From Ohtaekwangia sp. (GTDB lineage Bacteria > Bacteroidota > Bacteroidia > Cytophagales > Cyclobacteriaceae), in assembly GCA_021155195.1 (NCBI GenBank), contig JAJNPV010000037.1:310001-374000 (forward strand): a stretch of DNA of 64,000 bases. Reading direction: 5' to 3'. Shown in pieces: positions 50,733-60,143 of this stretch. How positions within the stretch are numbered: position 1 is the stretch's first letter; every line of letters starts with the position of its first letter. The notes under the pieces were generated by a model that searched no databases, had not been told where the DNA came from, and worked only from the letters and a program-made list of their open reading frames with translations. A program made the position numbers and the translations under genes.

Positions 50733-53369
50733 ATGAGGTTGATGAGAATAGTTTTTACTGTATTTTTTCTTTCAACATTCATATCTTCCTTCGCAGGTGG
50801 TATTCGCGGTGTAATTAAAAGTGAAGATGCCGGAGCTCTTGCTTACGCCACCATTTTTGTTAAGCAAACAGGTACAGGCAGCGCTACCGATTTTGAAGGG
50901 AAGTATGAAGTTCAATTAGCGCCTGGCCGATATGACGTGCTGTTTCAATACCTTGGCTATGAAGCAGTAATCAGGGTAGTCGATGTGGGCTCTGATTTTG
51001 TTGAGATCAATCTTACATTAAAGCAACAAGTAGTTGTTTTGCGCGATGTAATCGTTCGCGCAGGAAAGGAAGATCCGGCTTATACCATTATGCGCAAGGC
51101 GATTGCCAAAGCAAAATATCACACCCAACAAATTGATGCGTATTCAGCTAAAGTATACATCAAAGGAAAAGGTCAGCTTTTAGATTATCCCTGGTTGGCA
51201 AAAAAGGCATTAGAGAAGGAGGGCATTACCAAGGATCGGGTTTTTATTTCAGAGTCTGTAAGTGAAATAAAATATACCCGACCTTATAAATTTGAAGAAA
51301 AGGTAATTGCAGTGTATACAAATGGTGACAACAAAGGCGCGTCTCCGAACTCTTTTGTTTTTGGAAGTTTTTATCACCCCGAAATTGCAGAAGTAGTTTC
51401 GCCTCTTTCACCAAAATCGTTTTCTTATTATCGATTTGAATATTTAGGTTCTTTTCGAGATCGTGATTATGAGATTAGTAAAATACGAGTAGTCCCTCGT
51501 TCGCGTGGAGATAATGTATTTGAAGGATTGATTTACATAGTAGAAGATTGGTGGAGTATCCATAGTTTGGATCTGAAAACAACCAAAATGGGAATCAATT
51601 TTCAAGTGAATCAATTATACACACCCATTGAAGATAAAGCCTGGCTTCCTGTTTCGCAGCAATTTGTACTAGATGGTAAAGTATTTGGATTTGAGTTTGA
51701 AGGTCAATATCTGGCTACCATGAAGGATTATTCTATCACACTCAATCCAGACCTTCAATTGGAAATGACGGTAATTGATGAGAAAGTTCAGAAGGAGGAA
51801 GCAAAAAAAGTAGAGCAAACGTTTAGTAAGAAAGGTCAGGATTTGCAAGAACGATTGAAGGAAGGAAAAGAAGTTACTCGCAAAGAACTGAAACAGCTAA
51901 TCAAGGAATATGAAAAACAAGAAACGAACGAACAAGAGGAGCCCGAAATAATCTCAGAATCTAACTATTCTGTTGATTCGTTAGCATACAAAAAAGATTC
52001 TACCTATTGGGTTGAGATGCGACCCACTCCTCTCACCAAAGAAGAACAGCGGGGTTATCACATCGATGATAGCCTCACGCAAGTGCAACGCAAGAAAGAT
52101 GAAGGTGATACGCTGCGCAACTCAAGTAAAAGCAAGAAAGGATTTCAACCATGGGACATCCTTACAGGTGATACTTATGGAATTGGCAAGACTGCAGATT
52201 TTCGTATTCACACACCGTATGGTGGGTTTAATTCAGTGGAAGGTTTCAATTTGATTTATCGTGTAAGTTTTTATAAGCGTTGGGTAAAACGCGATTCATT
52301 AGATAAAGATAAACGACCGCAAACTTCGCGACTCGAGATAAGCCCAATTGCCCGTTATGCATTCTCTCGAGAAAAACTAACTGGAAAACTTCGGGTTGAT
52401 TACCGTATCAAAAACAAACGCCTGACTGTTGAAGGTGGACAGTACGTTGAACAATTTAATTCAGCGGGGCCCATTCATCCCTTAGTAAATACATTTACTT
52501 CGCTGTTGCTCGGTGATAGTTATATGAAAATATACGAACGCAGTTTTGTTGATTTAAACTATGTGCAGCGGATTGATGATAAATACACATTCCGCACTAA
52601 TTGGACGTGGGCCAGACGCTCTGAATTATTCAACAACAGCACGTATACTTTTTTCAAAAGTAACAGAGATCAATACACTCCAAATGAACCTGTAAACCTT
52701 GAGTTGCCGACTACCAGCTTTGATCCTAATCGGGCTTTTATAGGTTCTGTGAGTTTGGATGCACGACCTTGGCAGAAATATAAAATTAGAAATGGACGCA
52801 AAATGCGTGTGGATGGATCGTCTCCATTACTTTCATTCAATTATCGAAAAGGAATTAAAGGCGTAGCCAATAGTGAGGTGGCTTTTGATCAAATAGAACT
52901 AGGCTTTAAGGATGATTTTAAAATAGGGATCCGCGGAAAACTGGATTTGGCTTGGCAAGTCGGTAAATTTTTCAATGCCGACAATCTTTACTTCATGGAC
53001 TATAAACATTTTTTGGGTAACCTGACGCCATTCGTTACGACAGATCCTGTAGGGAGTTATCGATTATTAGATTATTATAAATACAGCACAGCGAATGAGT
53101 ATTTCTCAGCCAATGCGCATTATCATTTCAGAAAGTTTTTAGTAACCCGATTTCCTTTAGTGCGGGTAACAGGCATCACAGAAAATATTTTCGTCAACTA
53201 TCTCGCCACACCAACCTCTAGAAATTATACGGAAGTAGGGTACGGTATTGATGGCATTTTGAGAATCTTCCGTTTAGAAGCTGCTGCTGCCTTTCAAAAT
53301 GGCAAATACCTGGATTATGGTTTTCGGGTTGGTATTGCTACCAGCATCACAGTTAATTTTAACGATTAG
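50733..53369 (+). CDS. DUF5686 outer-membrane protein with carboxypeptidase-regulatory-like domain
   Basis: An 878-aa exported protein. Signal peptide about 1-21 (MRIVFTVFFLSTFISSFA); a beta-sandwich CarboxypepD_reg-2 domain about 23-108 (IRGVIKSEDAGALAYATIFVKQTGTGSATDFEGKYEV); then the DUF5686 part beginning at EDPAYTIMRKAIAKAKYHTQQIDAYSAKVYIKGKGQL. A charged coiled segment (about 350-410) separates two halves; the C-terminal half alternates as a beta-barrel and ends in IATSITVNF with an aromatic terminus. Its function is not known; the protein is common in the phylum. Confidence 0.9.
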   Translation: MRLMRIVFTVFFLSTFISSFAGGIRGVIKSEDAGALAYATIFVKQTGTGSATDFEGKYEVQLAPGRYDVLFQYLGYEAVIRVVDVGSDFVEINLTLKQQVVVLRDVIVRAGKEDPAYTIMRKAIAKAKYHTQQIDAYSAKVYIKGKGQLLDYPWLAKKALEKEGITKDRVFISESVSEIKYTRPYKFEEKVIAVYTNGDNKGASPNSFVFGSFYHPEIAEVVSPLSPKSFSYYRFEYLGSFRDRDYEISKIRVVPRSRGDNVFEGLIYIVEDWWSIHSLDLKTTKMGINFQVNQLYTPIEDKAWLPVSQQFVLDGKVFGFEFEGQYLATMKDYSITLNPDLQLEMTVIDEKVQKEEAKKVEQTFSKKGQDLQERLKEGKEVTRKELKQLIKEYEKQETNEQEEPEIISESNYSVDSLAYKKDSTYWVEMRPTPLTKEEQRGYHIDDSLTQVQRKKDEGDTLRNSSKSKKGFQPWDILTGDTYGIGKTADFRIHTPYGGFNSVEGFNLIYRVSFYKRWVKRDSLDKDKRPQTSRLEISPIARYAFSREKLTGKLRVDYRIKNKRLTVEGGQYVEQFNSAGPIHPLVNTFTSLLLGDSYMKIYERSFVDLNYVQRIDDKYTFRTNWTWARRSELFNNSTYTFFKSNRDQYTPNEPVNLELPTTSFDPNRAFIGSVSLDARPWQKYKIRNGRKMRVDGSSPLLSFNYRKGIKGVANSEVAFDQIELGFKDDFKIGIRGKLDLAWQVGKFFNADNLYFMDYKHFLGNLTPFVTTDPVGSYRLLDYYKYSTANEYFSANAHYHFRKFLVTRFPLVRVTGITENIFVNYLATPTSRNYTEVGYGIDGILRIFRLEAAAAFQNGKYLDYGFRVGIATSITVNFND

Positions 53370-53415
53370 CGCAACTTAGTTGGTTAACTTGACAATCGTT
53401 CGCGAACTTTGAACG

Positions 53416-54447
53416 ATGGCTGTCACTTTAGATGAATTTCTTATCCTTCGCAAAGAATTGCCCGTTGTGGATGTTCGTTCGCAAGGCGAGTTTCAGCAAG
53501 GTCATATCAGGCAGGCTATAAATATTCCTCTGCTCAATAATGAAGAGCGTATAGCTGTGGGAACGGATTACAAACAAAAAGGACAGCAAGAAGCAATTAG
53601 AACAGGATTCAAACTGGTTGGGCCACGCTTATCGGAGATCATTTCAGAAACTGAACGATCAATTCCAAACAAAGAGTTGCTCGTGCATTGCTGGCGGGGC
53701 GGAATGCGGTCCAATAATTTTTGCCAGTTTGTTGAAATGGCAGGAATGAAGACTCAGTCTTTAAAGGGCGGCTACAAAGCCTACCGTAGTTTGGCGTTAG
53801 AGTCATTTAAAAAGCCGTTTAATCTGATTATGCTTACGGGCTGCACAGGTAGCGGCAAGAGTCAAGTTTTGCGTGCATTAAAATCAAAAGGTGAACAAGT
53901 TCTTGATCTGGAAGAGTTGGCAAATCATAAAGGCTCTGCGTTTGGCGGATTGCTCATGCCACCACAACCCACTACCGAACAATTTCAGAATGATTTATTT
54001 GAAGAGATTCTTTTATTGGATCATGAGAAGCGAATTTGGGTTGAAGATGAATCGATTGCCATCGGAAAAATATTTTTGCCTCCAGATTTTTGGAGAGCTA
54101 TGAATCGCGCGCCTTTGGTGAAGATGGACGTTTCAAAAGAAATTCGTGTGCAGCGATTGGTTGACGAGTATGGTGCTGCAGATCGGGATGAGTTTCTTTC
54201 CATCATGGGAAAGATTACAACAAAACTTGGAGGTCAACACTACAATCACGCTAAGGAAAAGTTATTGACAGGCGACATGCATAGTACAATTGATATTTTA
54301 TTAACCTACTACGATAAGGCTTACCTGAGAAGTATCGAGAAAAGAAATTCGCAACTAAAGTTTTCGCTAGATTGGGATGGGGTTAATGCCGATGAGTTTG
54401 CTTCGAGTCTTATTAACCACAGAGGCACAGAGAGAACAAAGTCGTAA
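53416..54447 (+). CDS. mnmH: tRNA 2-selenouridine synthase MnmH (SelU)
   Basis: A 343-aa enzyme replacing the 2-thio group of tRNA wobble uridines by selenium. An N-terminal rhodanese domain (VVDVRSQGEFQQGHIRQAINIPLL; active Cys in HCWRGGMRSNNF) precedes a P-loop domain (MLTGCTGSGKSQVLRAL) with the LEELANHKGSAFG block. It uses selenophosphate from SelD, encoded next. The last residues, NHRGTERTKS, fall in a repeat element (54414-54488), so the original C-terminus may have been changed. A near -7 box GAACTTTG lies just before the start. Confidence 0.95.
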   Translation: MAVTLDEFLILRKELPVVDVRSQGEFQQGHIRQAINIPLLNNEERIAVGTDYKQKGQQEAIRTGFKLVGPRLSEIISETERSIPNKELLVHCWRGGMRSNNFCQFVEMAGMKTQSLKGGYKAYRSLALESFKKPFNLIMLTGCTGSGKSQVLRALKSKGEQVLDLEELANHKGSAFGGLLMPPQPTTEQFQNDLFEEILLLDHEKRIWVEDESIAIGKIFLPPDFWRAMNRAPLVKMDVSKEIRVQRLVDEYGAADRDEFLSIMGKITTKLGGQHYNHAKEKLLTGDMHSTIDILLTYYDKAYLRSIEKRNSQLKFSLDWDGVNADEFASSLINHRGTERTKS

Positions 54448-54488
54448 AACAGAAATATTTTGAAAATTGGCTATGTGCCTATGTGTTT
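54414..54488. repeat. Imperfect inverted repeat element, copy 2, reaching into mnmH
   Basis: The left arm AACCACAGAGGCACAGAG and the right arm, read on the minus strand as AAACACATAGGCACATAG, differ at a few positions and flank about 30 bp. The left arm matches the arm of the element at 3928-3953 (AACCAC-GAGGCAC). The left arm is the last coding part of mnmH; the rest is the spacer before selD and could also act as a weak hairpin. Confidence 0.55.
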
Positions 54489-54500
54489 AAAATTTAGAGT

Positions 54501-55532
54501 ATGAATGATATAAAACTAACCCAATACTCCCACGGTGCAGGTTGTGGCTGTAAAATTTCTCCTGCTGTGCTGGACACAATGCTCCACTCCAATTTGCCTA
54601 AGACAAAGTATCCAAACTTATTAGTAGGAAATGACTCGAAAGATGATGCAGCTGTTTTTGATTTAGGAGATGGCACGTGCATTATCAGCACTACCGATTT
54701 TTTTATGCCGATTGTAGATGACCCATTTACATTTGGTTCTATTGCTTCCGTGAATGCGATCAGCGATGTGTATGCAATGGGTGGTGAGCCTTTTATGGCA
54801 ATCGCCATTTTGGGTTGGCCGATTAATAAGATCCCTGCAGAAGTTGCACAAGGTGTACTTGAAGGCAGTCGTAAGATTTGTGCGGAAGCCGGAATACCAT
54901 TAGCGGGCGGGCATAGTATTGATTGCCCTGAACCGGTTTTTGGATTAGCAGTTTCCGGCAAATTAAAAAAAGAGCATCTTAAGCGAAACGATACAGCTAA
55001 GGAGGGTTCATTATTGTATTTAACCAAGCCGCTGGGTATTGGCATTACAACAACAGCGCAGAAAAAAGGAATAGTAAAAGCAGAGCATTTACAAGTTGCT
55101 GTTAATACAATGCTAACTTTAAACAAACTCGGAGCAGATTTTGGAAAGTTACCTTACGTGAACGCCATGACAGATGTCACAGGGTTTGGTTTGTTGGGTC
55201 ACCTTACCGAAGTATGCGAAGGAAGTAATCTTTCGGCTGAAATTAAATTCAATAATGTTCCTCGCTTTGATTTCTTAGAACACTACGTTGCACAAAAATC
55301 AATGCCTGGCGGAACACAACGTAACTGGGAAAGTTATGGTCATAAAATTGAAGGAATAACTGAAGCACAAAAAGTAATTCTAGCCGATCCACAAACAAGT
55401 GGCGGGTTACTCGTTTCAGTAGATAAAGATCGTGCAACAGAGTTTGAATCTTTCTGTAAAAGCAAAGGGCATGAATTGCAATCTATTGGAAACCTTGTTG
55501 CAAGAAGGGCACACAGTATTTATGTAAACTAA
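54501..55532 (+). CDS. selD: Selenide, water dikinase (selenophosphate synthetase)
   Basis: A 343-aa enzyme producing selenophosphate from selenide and ATP. The active loop SHGAGCGCKISP has Cys15, Cys17 and Lys18, matching the cysteine form of SelD, so no selenocysteine codon is needed. DDAAVFDLGDGTCIISTTDFFMPIVDDPF, AMGGEPFMAIAILGWP, AGGHSIDCPEP and DVTGFGLLGHL follow. It is 53 bp downstream of mnmH; together they form the selenouridine route. No selA/selB is visible here. Confidence 0.96.
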   Translation: MNDIKLTQYSHGAGCGCKISPAVLDTMLHSNLPKTKYPNLLVGNDSKDDAAVFDLGDGTCIISTTDFFMPIVDDPFTFGSIASVNAISDVYAMGGEPFMAIAILGWPINKIPAEVAQGVLEGSRKICAEAGIPLAGGHSIDCPEPVFGLAVSGKLKKEHLKRNDTAKEGSLLYLTKPLGIGITTTAQKKGIVKAEHLQVAVNTMLTLNKLGADFGKLPYVNAMTDVTGFGLLGHLTEVCEGSNLSAEIKFNNVPRFDFLEHYVAQKSMPGGTQRNWESYGHKIEGITEAQKVILADPQTSGGLLVSVDKDRATEFESFCKSKGHELQSIGNLVARRAHSIYVN

Positions 55533-55542
55533 TTAGTGTAGG

Positions 55543-55854
55543 ATGAATATTGAGGAAGCTACACAATTGTTTTGGCAAGCTTCGGAAGAGAAGCTCGCTT
55601 GCCGTATTTTGTTAGAAGGCGAACCTCTTACACGAACTGTTTGTCCTTACGGCATTACACGAACCTCAAAAAATCAGATTGTACTTGTTTGTTGGCAAAC
55701 CTTCGGCTTTACGAAAGCAGGGGGCAAAGAAGGGTATCGGAATTTGCAACTCGATCGGATTATTGAACTTGAAGTGTTGGATGTACATTTTGAAAAGCGA
55801 AGTGATTTCAATCCGCTGGATGGGCAGTATAAAGAGTGGGTGTATTATATCTGA
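55543..55854 (+). CDS. Standalone WYL-like domain protein
   Basis: A 103-aa soluble protein. The order RTVCPYGITRTSKNQIVLVCWQ, followed by YRNLQLDRIIELEVLDVHF, resembles the second half of WYL ligand-sensing domains (R-x-V-x-P-Y-G ... F-R-L-D-R-I). No helix-turn-helix is present, so it is not a full WYL regulator. It starts 10 bp after selD and could be co-transcribed. The similarity is by eye only and the function is unknown. Confidence 0.55.
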   Translation: MNIEEATQLFWQASEEKLACRILLEGEPLTRTVCPYGITRTSKNQIVLVCWQTFGFTKAGGKEGYRNLQLDRIIELEVLDVHFEKRSDFNPLDGQYKEWVYYI

Positions 55855-55936
55855 GACTAAGTTAAAAAGTACTATTTGAATTTGGTTTTGAACCAATCCT
55901 GATCTTAGGTGTACAGAGCAGTAAAAACCCTGAACT

Positions 55937-57931
55937 ATGAGATTTCTTGCCTTTCTCTTTATTTCAATTGGTGCCTTTGCCGGGACACCGGAAACTATTT
56001 TACCAAAAACAAAGGAACTAAAGCCCATCCATTGGTATGCCAATCAGGAGGTTGAGTGGAGTTCAGTTTTGAAAGTCAATCCACAAAATACAGAGGCTTG
56101 GCTTAACTACTATGCAGCCGCCCGTTTTGCACAGGAAGATAATCAACTGCTTGAAGGTATAGTTACTCGCATGGGAAATGTTGTTCCTAATTCGTTTGAA
56201 TATTATTTAATTAAGGGTTGGCATGGAGGATTTACGAATGAGGCAATTAATGATTTAAATAGAGCCTATGAACTTAATCCAACCCATTCGGGCACATACG
56301 GATTATTAGCATTAGCCAATGAATTTCAGTTTGATTCCGATAAGCGTTTGCTTTTCGAAAAGAAAATGTATGATGCCGGGCTGTTGCCAACCTCCCTTCT
56401 AAACTACAGTTATAATGTGCTGATGTCTGTTGAGTCTGGCTCGGTGCTATTTACTGAAGGCGACAATACAACGCTTCCTCTTATGGCTTTGCAGGATATT
56501 TGGAATATAAGAAAGGATGTAGTAGTGCTCAATTTAGATATGATTATACAAACGGAGTATCGTAAGGGTAAATTTGAGCAAACCGGAATAATTTTTAATT
56601 CGATTTCTGATACTGAAGGGAATTTTAAGCAACTTCTCTGTGCTGCACTGCCGGTAGAAAATCAGGATCGTAAGTTTTATTATGCCCTAACGCTTTCGAA
56701 GGAAAACATTGCCACTATGAAAGATCAGTTGTATGTAGTTGGGCTGGCTTCGCAGCAGAGCCCCGTGCGTATGGACAATCTATCGTTAATAAAGGAGAAT
56801 TTAGAAAACCGTTTCTTACTGGATTACTTGACTGTTGACTTTAATGGCGAGAGTGAAAGTGCTACTGGAAAAGTTTTGAGTGCGAATTATCTGGTGCCAT
56901 TGGTTTTATTGTATGAACATTATCAGCAACAAGGCGACAACGAGAAGCAAAAGGAAGTAATGACTTTGCTAAAACGAATTGCTACGGATAGTGGAAAAGA
57001 AAGTGTACTTAATAATTTTCTTAAGAGAAATGATTTTGCCGAGGTTCCTTACTTTCCCTACGATTTAAGCCCCAAATCCTTAGAGGGTCGATTCAGACCC
57101 ATCACTGAAAAAATTTATGCAGAAGAATCAGAAGTTCGCAATGATCAGTACAATGAGTTTCTGGCTTATCTGTTAAAGAATAATCTGAATGATTTACATG
57201 AAAAATATAAGTTTGATTTTAGTAGATATGATGAACCTGCATTTTCATTCATGTCTAATTATTCACAACCACGAATCGAAACCAAAAAGAATAGATACTT
57301 TAACCATTACCCGGCAGTAAATATTTCGTATGAAGCAGCGAATGCGTATTGCGAGTGGCTAACCCAACAATACAACAATAAAACAGAACGAAAGTACAAT
57401 AAGGTGAAGTTCAGGCTTCCAACACATGATGAATGGCAGATTGCAGCTGCGGGTATAAAAAAGCCTACCTCATGGAAATTAAATGAACAACAAGTGGAAG
57501 TAAAATTGACTCCCGAGGGTTCTGAGTTTGATATGAAAGCCGAAACAAAAAAGGTTTCGTTGAGTGATCCCGAAATTTTGTATCCATGGTTTCGTTATTT
57601 TGGTTTGCGAAGTTCTCCACTCAATCATAAGAAATGTTATCTAGGTAACTTTAAATCAGAACCATGCGATTGCCCAGGGTATAGAGGCAAGGTGCCCTCA
57701 AGTAATGATGGATGGGCAATGATGGCTCCGGCAAAAACGTATTTTCCAAATGATATTGGGTTATATGATGTGGTGGGCAACGTGGCTGAAATGATTTCAG
57801 AAGAAGGAAAAGCATGTGGAGGAAGTTGGAATCATCCACCGTCCGAATCGACTATTAGAAGTGTAACAACTTATAAAAATCCAGATGCTGCTATAGGCTT
57901 CAGGGTTTTTATGGAGATTATTGAACAATAG
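55937..57931 (+). CDS. TPR-containing protein with C-terminal SUMF1/GldJ-K-like domain
   Basis: A 664-aa exported protein (signal MRFLAFLFISIGAFA). The first part has TPR-like helices (VLKVNPQNTEAWLNYYAAARFA, AINDLNRAYELNPTHSGTYGLLALA). From about 445 a formylglycine-generating-enzyme-like domain follows: YPAVNISYEAANAYCEWLTQ, VKFRLPTHDEWQIAA, IGLYDVVGNVAEMISEEGKACGGSWNHPP and IGFRVFMEI. The catalytic Cys pair of true FGE is missing, as in gliding proteins GldJ/GldK. Its sigma/anti-sigma genes follow 8 bp later, hinting at joint regulation. Confidence 0.82.
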   Translation: MRFLAFLFISIGAFAGTPETILPKTKELKPIHWYANQEVEWSSVLKVNPQNTEAWLNYYAAARFAQEDNQLLEGIVTRMGNVVPNSFEYYLIKGWHGGFTNEAINDLNRAYELNPTHSGTYGLLALANEFQFDSDKRLLFEKKMYDAGLLPTSLLNYSYNVLMSVESGSVLFTEGDNTTLPLMALQDIWNIRKDVVVLNLDMIIQTEYRKGKFEQTGIIFNSISDTEGNFKQLLCAALPVENQDRKFYYALTLSKENIATMKDQLYVVGLASQQSPVRMDNLSLIKENLENRFLLDYLTVDFNGESESATGKVLSANYLVPLVLLYEHYQQQGDNEKQKEVMTLLKRIATDSGKESVLNNFLKRNDFAEVPYFPYDLSPKSLEGRFRPITEKIYAEESEVRNDQYNEFLAYLLKNNLNDLHEKYKFDFSRYDEPAFSFMSNYSQPRIETKKNRYFNHYPAVNISYEAANAYCEWLTQQYNNKTERKYNKVKFRLPTHDEWQIAAAGIKKPTSWKLNEQQVEVKLTPEGSEFDMKAETKKVSLSDPEILYPWFRYFGLRSSPLNHKKCYLGNFKSEPCDCPGYRGKVPSSNDGWAMMAPAKTYFPNDIGLYDVVGNVAEMISEEGKACGGSWNHPPSESTIRSVTTYKNPDAAIGFRVFMEIIEQ

Positions 57932-57939
57932 ACTTGCGA

Positions 57940-58512
57940 ATGTTTTTTAAGAGGCGACTTACTCACTGCACGGATGAGGAGTTAATGCAAAAAATTCAGC
58001 AGGGGAGTGAAGCTGCGTTGACTGAGATTTATCAGCGCTACAGCATTCCGCTGCTGCGCTATTTTACGCGTATGCTTTGGCATGATGCTGATGCTGGTCA
58101 GGATTTTTTACAAGACTTGTTTTTAAAAGTAATTGATAACCCGGGTCGGTTTGATGCTACACGAAAGTTTTCAACCTGGATTTATTCGGTAGCGCATAAT
58201 ATGTGCAAGAATGAATACAGACGAAAAGAGAACAAAGAATCCATTGTAATACCGATTGAGCGAAGTAGTTCGGATGTAAGCAATCTTATTGACGAACGAG
58301 ACTTTAAAAGCAGGTTGGATTTTTTATTGGAAACGTTGGATGAAGAGAGTAAATCATTGTTCCTGCTTCGGTACGAACAGGAATTTGATCTCGCCAGGAT
58401 AAGCGACATCCTGGGTATACCCGTGGGCACAATCAAGTCGCGGCTATTTTATTTACGAAAAGGACTGAGCAAGGAGTTAGGAGAGTACAAAACGATACTT
58501 AAAGAAGGTTGA
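57940..58512 (+). CDS. ECF RNA polymerase sigma factor
   Basis: A 190-aa sigma factor: region 2 EIYQRYSIPLLRYFTRMLWHDADAGQDFLQDLFLKVI and KFSTWIYSVAHNMCKNEYRRK; region 4 LFLLRYEQEFDLARISDILGIPVGTIKSRLFYLRKGL. ATG 57940 is preferred over a TTG 6 bp upstream. It is one base from the next gene, a membrane protein fitting an anti-sigma factor, and 8 bp after the TPR-SUMF1 gene. Confidence 0.93.
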   Translation: MFFKRRLTHCTDEELMQKIQQGSEAALTEIYQRYSIPLLRYFTRMLWHDADAGQDFLQDLFLKVIDNPGRFDATRKFSTWIYSVAHNMCKNEYRRKENKESIVIPIERSSSDVSNLIDERDFKSRLDFLLETLDEESKSLFLLRYEQEFDLARISDILGIPVGTIKSRLFYLRKGLSKELGEYKTILKEG

Positions 58513-58513
58513 T

Positions 58514-59083
58514 ATGATACACATGGATGAGCTTGATAAGTTGGAGCACTTGTTGCAGGATAAGAGTTTTGCAGCATTAACGACTGAAGAAAAGACTTGG
58601 GTAAGCCAATGGATTGAATCCGAGGCTGAGTATGAAAACATACGAAGATCAGAGGCAAGGATAAGACAGCATTTTATCAACACCTCAGAATTTATACCTG
58701 AACCAGTTGGATTAAACGAGTTAAAAGCTAATCTGCGGAAGCGAACCAATCAATCAGTGAATTGGTGGCAAGTAAAAGTACCCGCCTGGAGCACCTTATT
58801 AATAGCACTTTGTTTTGGTGCTGGCGGTTGGTGGATGACATTGGTAAGAGACCAACCAATCAGACAATCACACGAAGTACTTACCTCCATTGTTTATGAT
58901 ACGGTTTTTGTGGCCGCCAAACCGGATACCGTTTTTGTTCAGAAGGTGGTGTATAAGGAACGTCCTGCTTTATTATCTAAATCTATAAAGCAAATAGAAA
59001 GTAAAGGTCTGGTGCCATCAAATGGGATTAATATGAAAGAAAAAGAAGAGTTGGAGAATCTGCTTGTCTCGGGATCAAGATAG
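58514..59083 (+). CDS. Probable membrane anti-sigma factor
   Basis: A 189-aa protein: an acidic cytoplasmic N-terminus (DELDKLEHLLQDKSFAALTTEEKTWVSQWIESEAEYENIRR) of the kind found in Bacteroidota anti-sigma factors, one helix (WSTLLIALCFGAGGWWMTLV, about 90-109) and a periplasmic part with V-YDTVFV/DTVFVQKVVYKE strands. It has no zinc motif. It directly follows the ECF sigma gene, which is the main reason for the call. Confidence 0.72.
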   Translation: MIHMDELDKLEHLLQDKSFAALTTEEKTWVSQWIESEAEYENIRRSEARIRQHFINTSEFIPEPVGLNELKANLRKRTNQSVNWWQVKVPAWSTLLIALCFGAGGWWMTLVRDQPIRQSHEVLTSIVYDTVFVAAKPDTVFVQKVVYKERPALLSKSIKQIESKGLVPSNGINMKEKEELENLLVSGSR

Positions 59084-59084
59084 C

Positions 59085-60143
59085 TCAGCTATCCGTTCTT
59101 TTAGTTGAGTTAACCTCAAGAATTAGATCAGCGCCATAAGCCATTGCTGGAGTTTGATATCCAACTTTAAAATTTCCAGCTAGAATTTTTTCCGCAATCA
59201 TCGTAGCTGTTATCGCGGTAAGCGTATACCCACTTACAGTTTCTAATCTGCTTTCAACTTCTTTGCCTGATGAATCCGAAACTTTTCCCCACAAAAAACT
59301 GCGACCACTTTCTCGTTTTTCATCGCTGGGACCGGGTTTTTGTTTATCGATTTTCTTCAACATAAAATTTTTCACCCACTTCATGCGTATGAACCAATTG
59401 ATATAACGGGTGAGCTTCGCATTTTTTATCATGCTGGCAGTGGCTCCTGTATACACTTCAATATTTGGAATACCTGTGCTACGCCAGGCGGTAGAGATAT
59501 CGCCCCAAGGAATGCAAAGTGTTGGGGTTTTAAAAGAACCAAAATCTACTTCCATACTCTTTGCACCCAATTCAGCATGTTTAAGTTTTCCGTTTACACG
59601 GATTTGCCCGCCTTCGCCCAAACCTTCGGTCATACTTTTCTTTGTGCCTCGCGACAAGCCACCTTTCGACATGGTGAATGCAAGCTGCAGATGTGTGGCT
59701 GAAGGCAATCTGTTTTTTAAATGAAGTGCTAAACAATCGGACGGTACGACATCAAAACCAGTTCCGGGCATCATGGTAATGCCTGTTGCTTTTGCTTTTT
59801 GATCGTACCCAGCCAGCAATTCAAACACCTGATATTCTCCGGTGATGTCGGTATAATGAGTTTTAGTTTCGAGACATGCATCGGCCATAGCTTTGGCTGT
59901 ATGTCTAAACGGACCCGCACAATGAATAACTACTTTTCCTTTCGTTAGTAAATTTTTGAGAGCAAGGGTTTCATTAACATCAACCACTTCAAAGGAATAG
60001 CCTGTTTCATCACTCTGCTGTTGCAAGGCTTCTTTGTTTCGACCAGCAAGAATAACGCTTAAATTTTTAGCCTTGCACTCCTTAGCAATCAATCTGCCCG
60101 TATAACCATATGAGCCGTAGAGAACAATTGTAGATTCTCTCAT
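59085..60143 (-). CDS. Saccharopine dehydrogenase-like NAD(P)-binding protein
   Basis: A 352-aa Rossmann oxidoreductase: IVLYGSYGYTGRLIAKECKAKNLSVILAGRNK, VVIHCAGPFRHTAKAMADACLETKTHYTDITGEYQVFE and MMPGTGFDVVPSDCLALHLK. This is the trans-acting enoyl reductase / saccharopine dehydrogenase N-terminal family; the substrate is unknown, and true lysine metabolism is unlikely without a partner domain. It overlaps the next upstream gene (60140-60574) by 4 bp and converges on the anti-sigma gene. Confidence 0.85.
   Translation of the reverse strand: MRESTIVLYGSYGYTGRLIAKECKAKNLSVILAGRNKEALQQQSDETGYSFEVVDVNETLALKNLLTKGKVVIHCAGPFRHTAKAMADACLETKTHYTDITGEYQVFELLAGYDQKAKATGITMMPGTGFDVVPSDCLALHLKNRLPSATHLQLAFTMSKGGLSRGTKKSMTEGLGEGGQIRVNGKLKHAELGAKSMEVDFGSFKTPTLCIPWGDISTAWRSTGIPNIEVYTGATASMIKNAKLTRYINWFIRMKWVKNFMLKKIDKQKPGPSDEKRESGRSFLWGKVSDSSGKEVESRLETVSGYTLTAITATMIAEKILAGNFKVGYQTPAMAYGADLILEVNSTKRTDS

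Noticed and set aside
55937..57931. Active formylglycine-generating enzyme
   Set aside because: The catalytic cysteine pair is absent from the C-terminal SUMF1-like domain.
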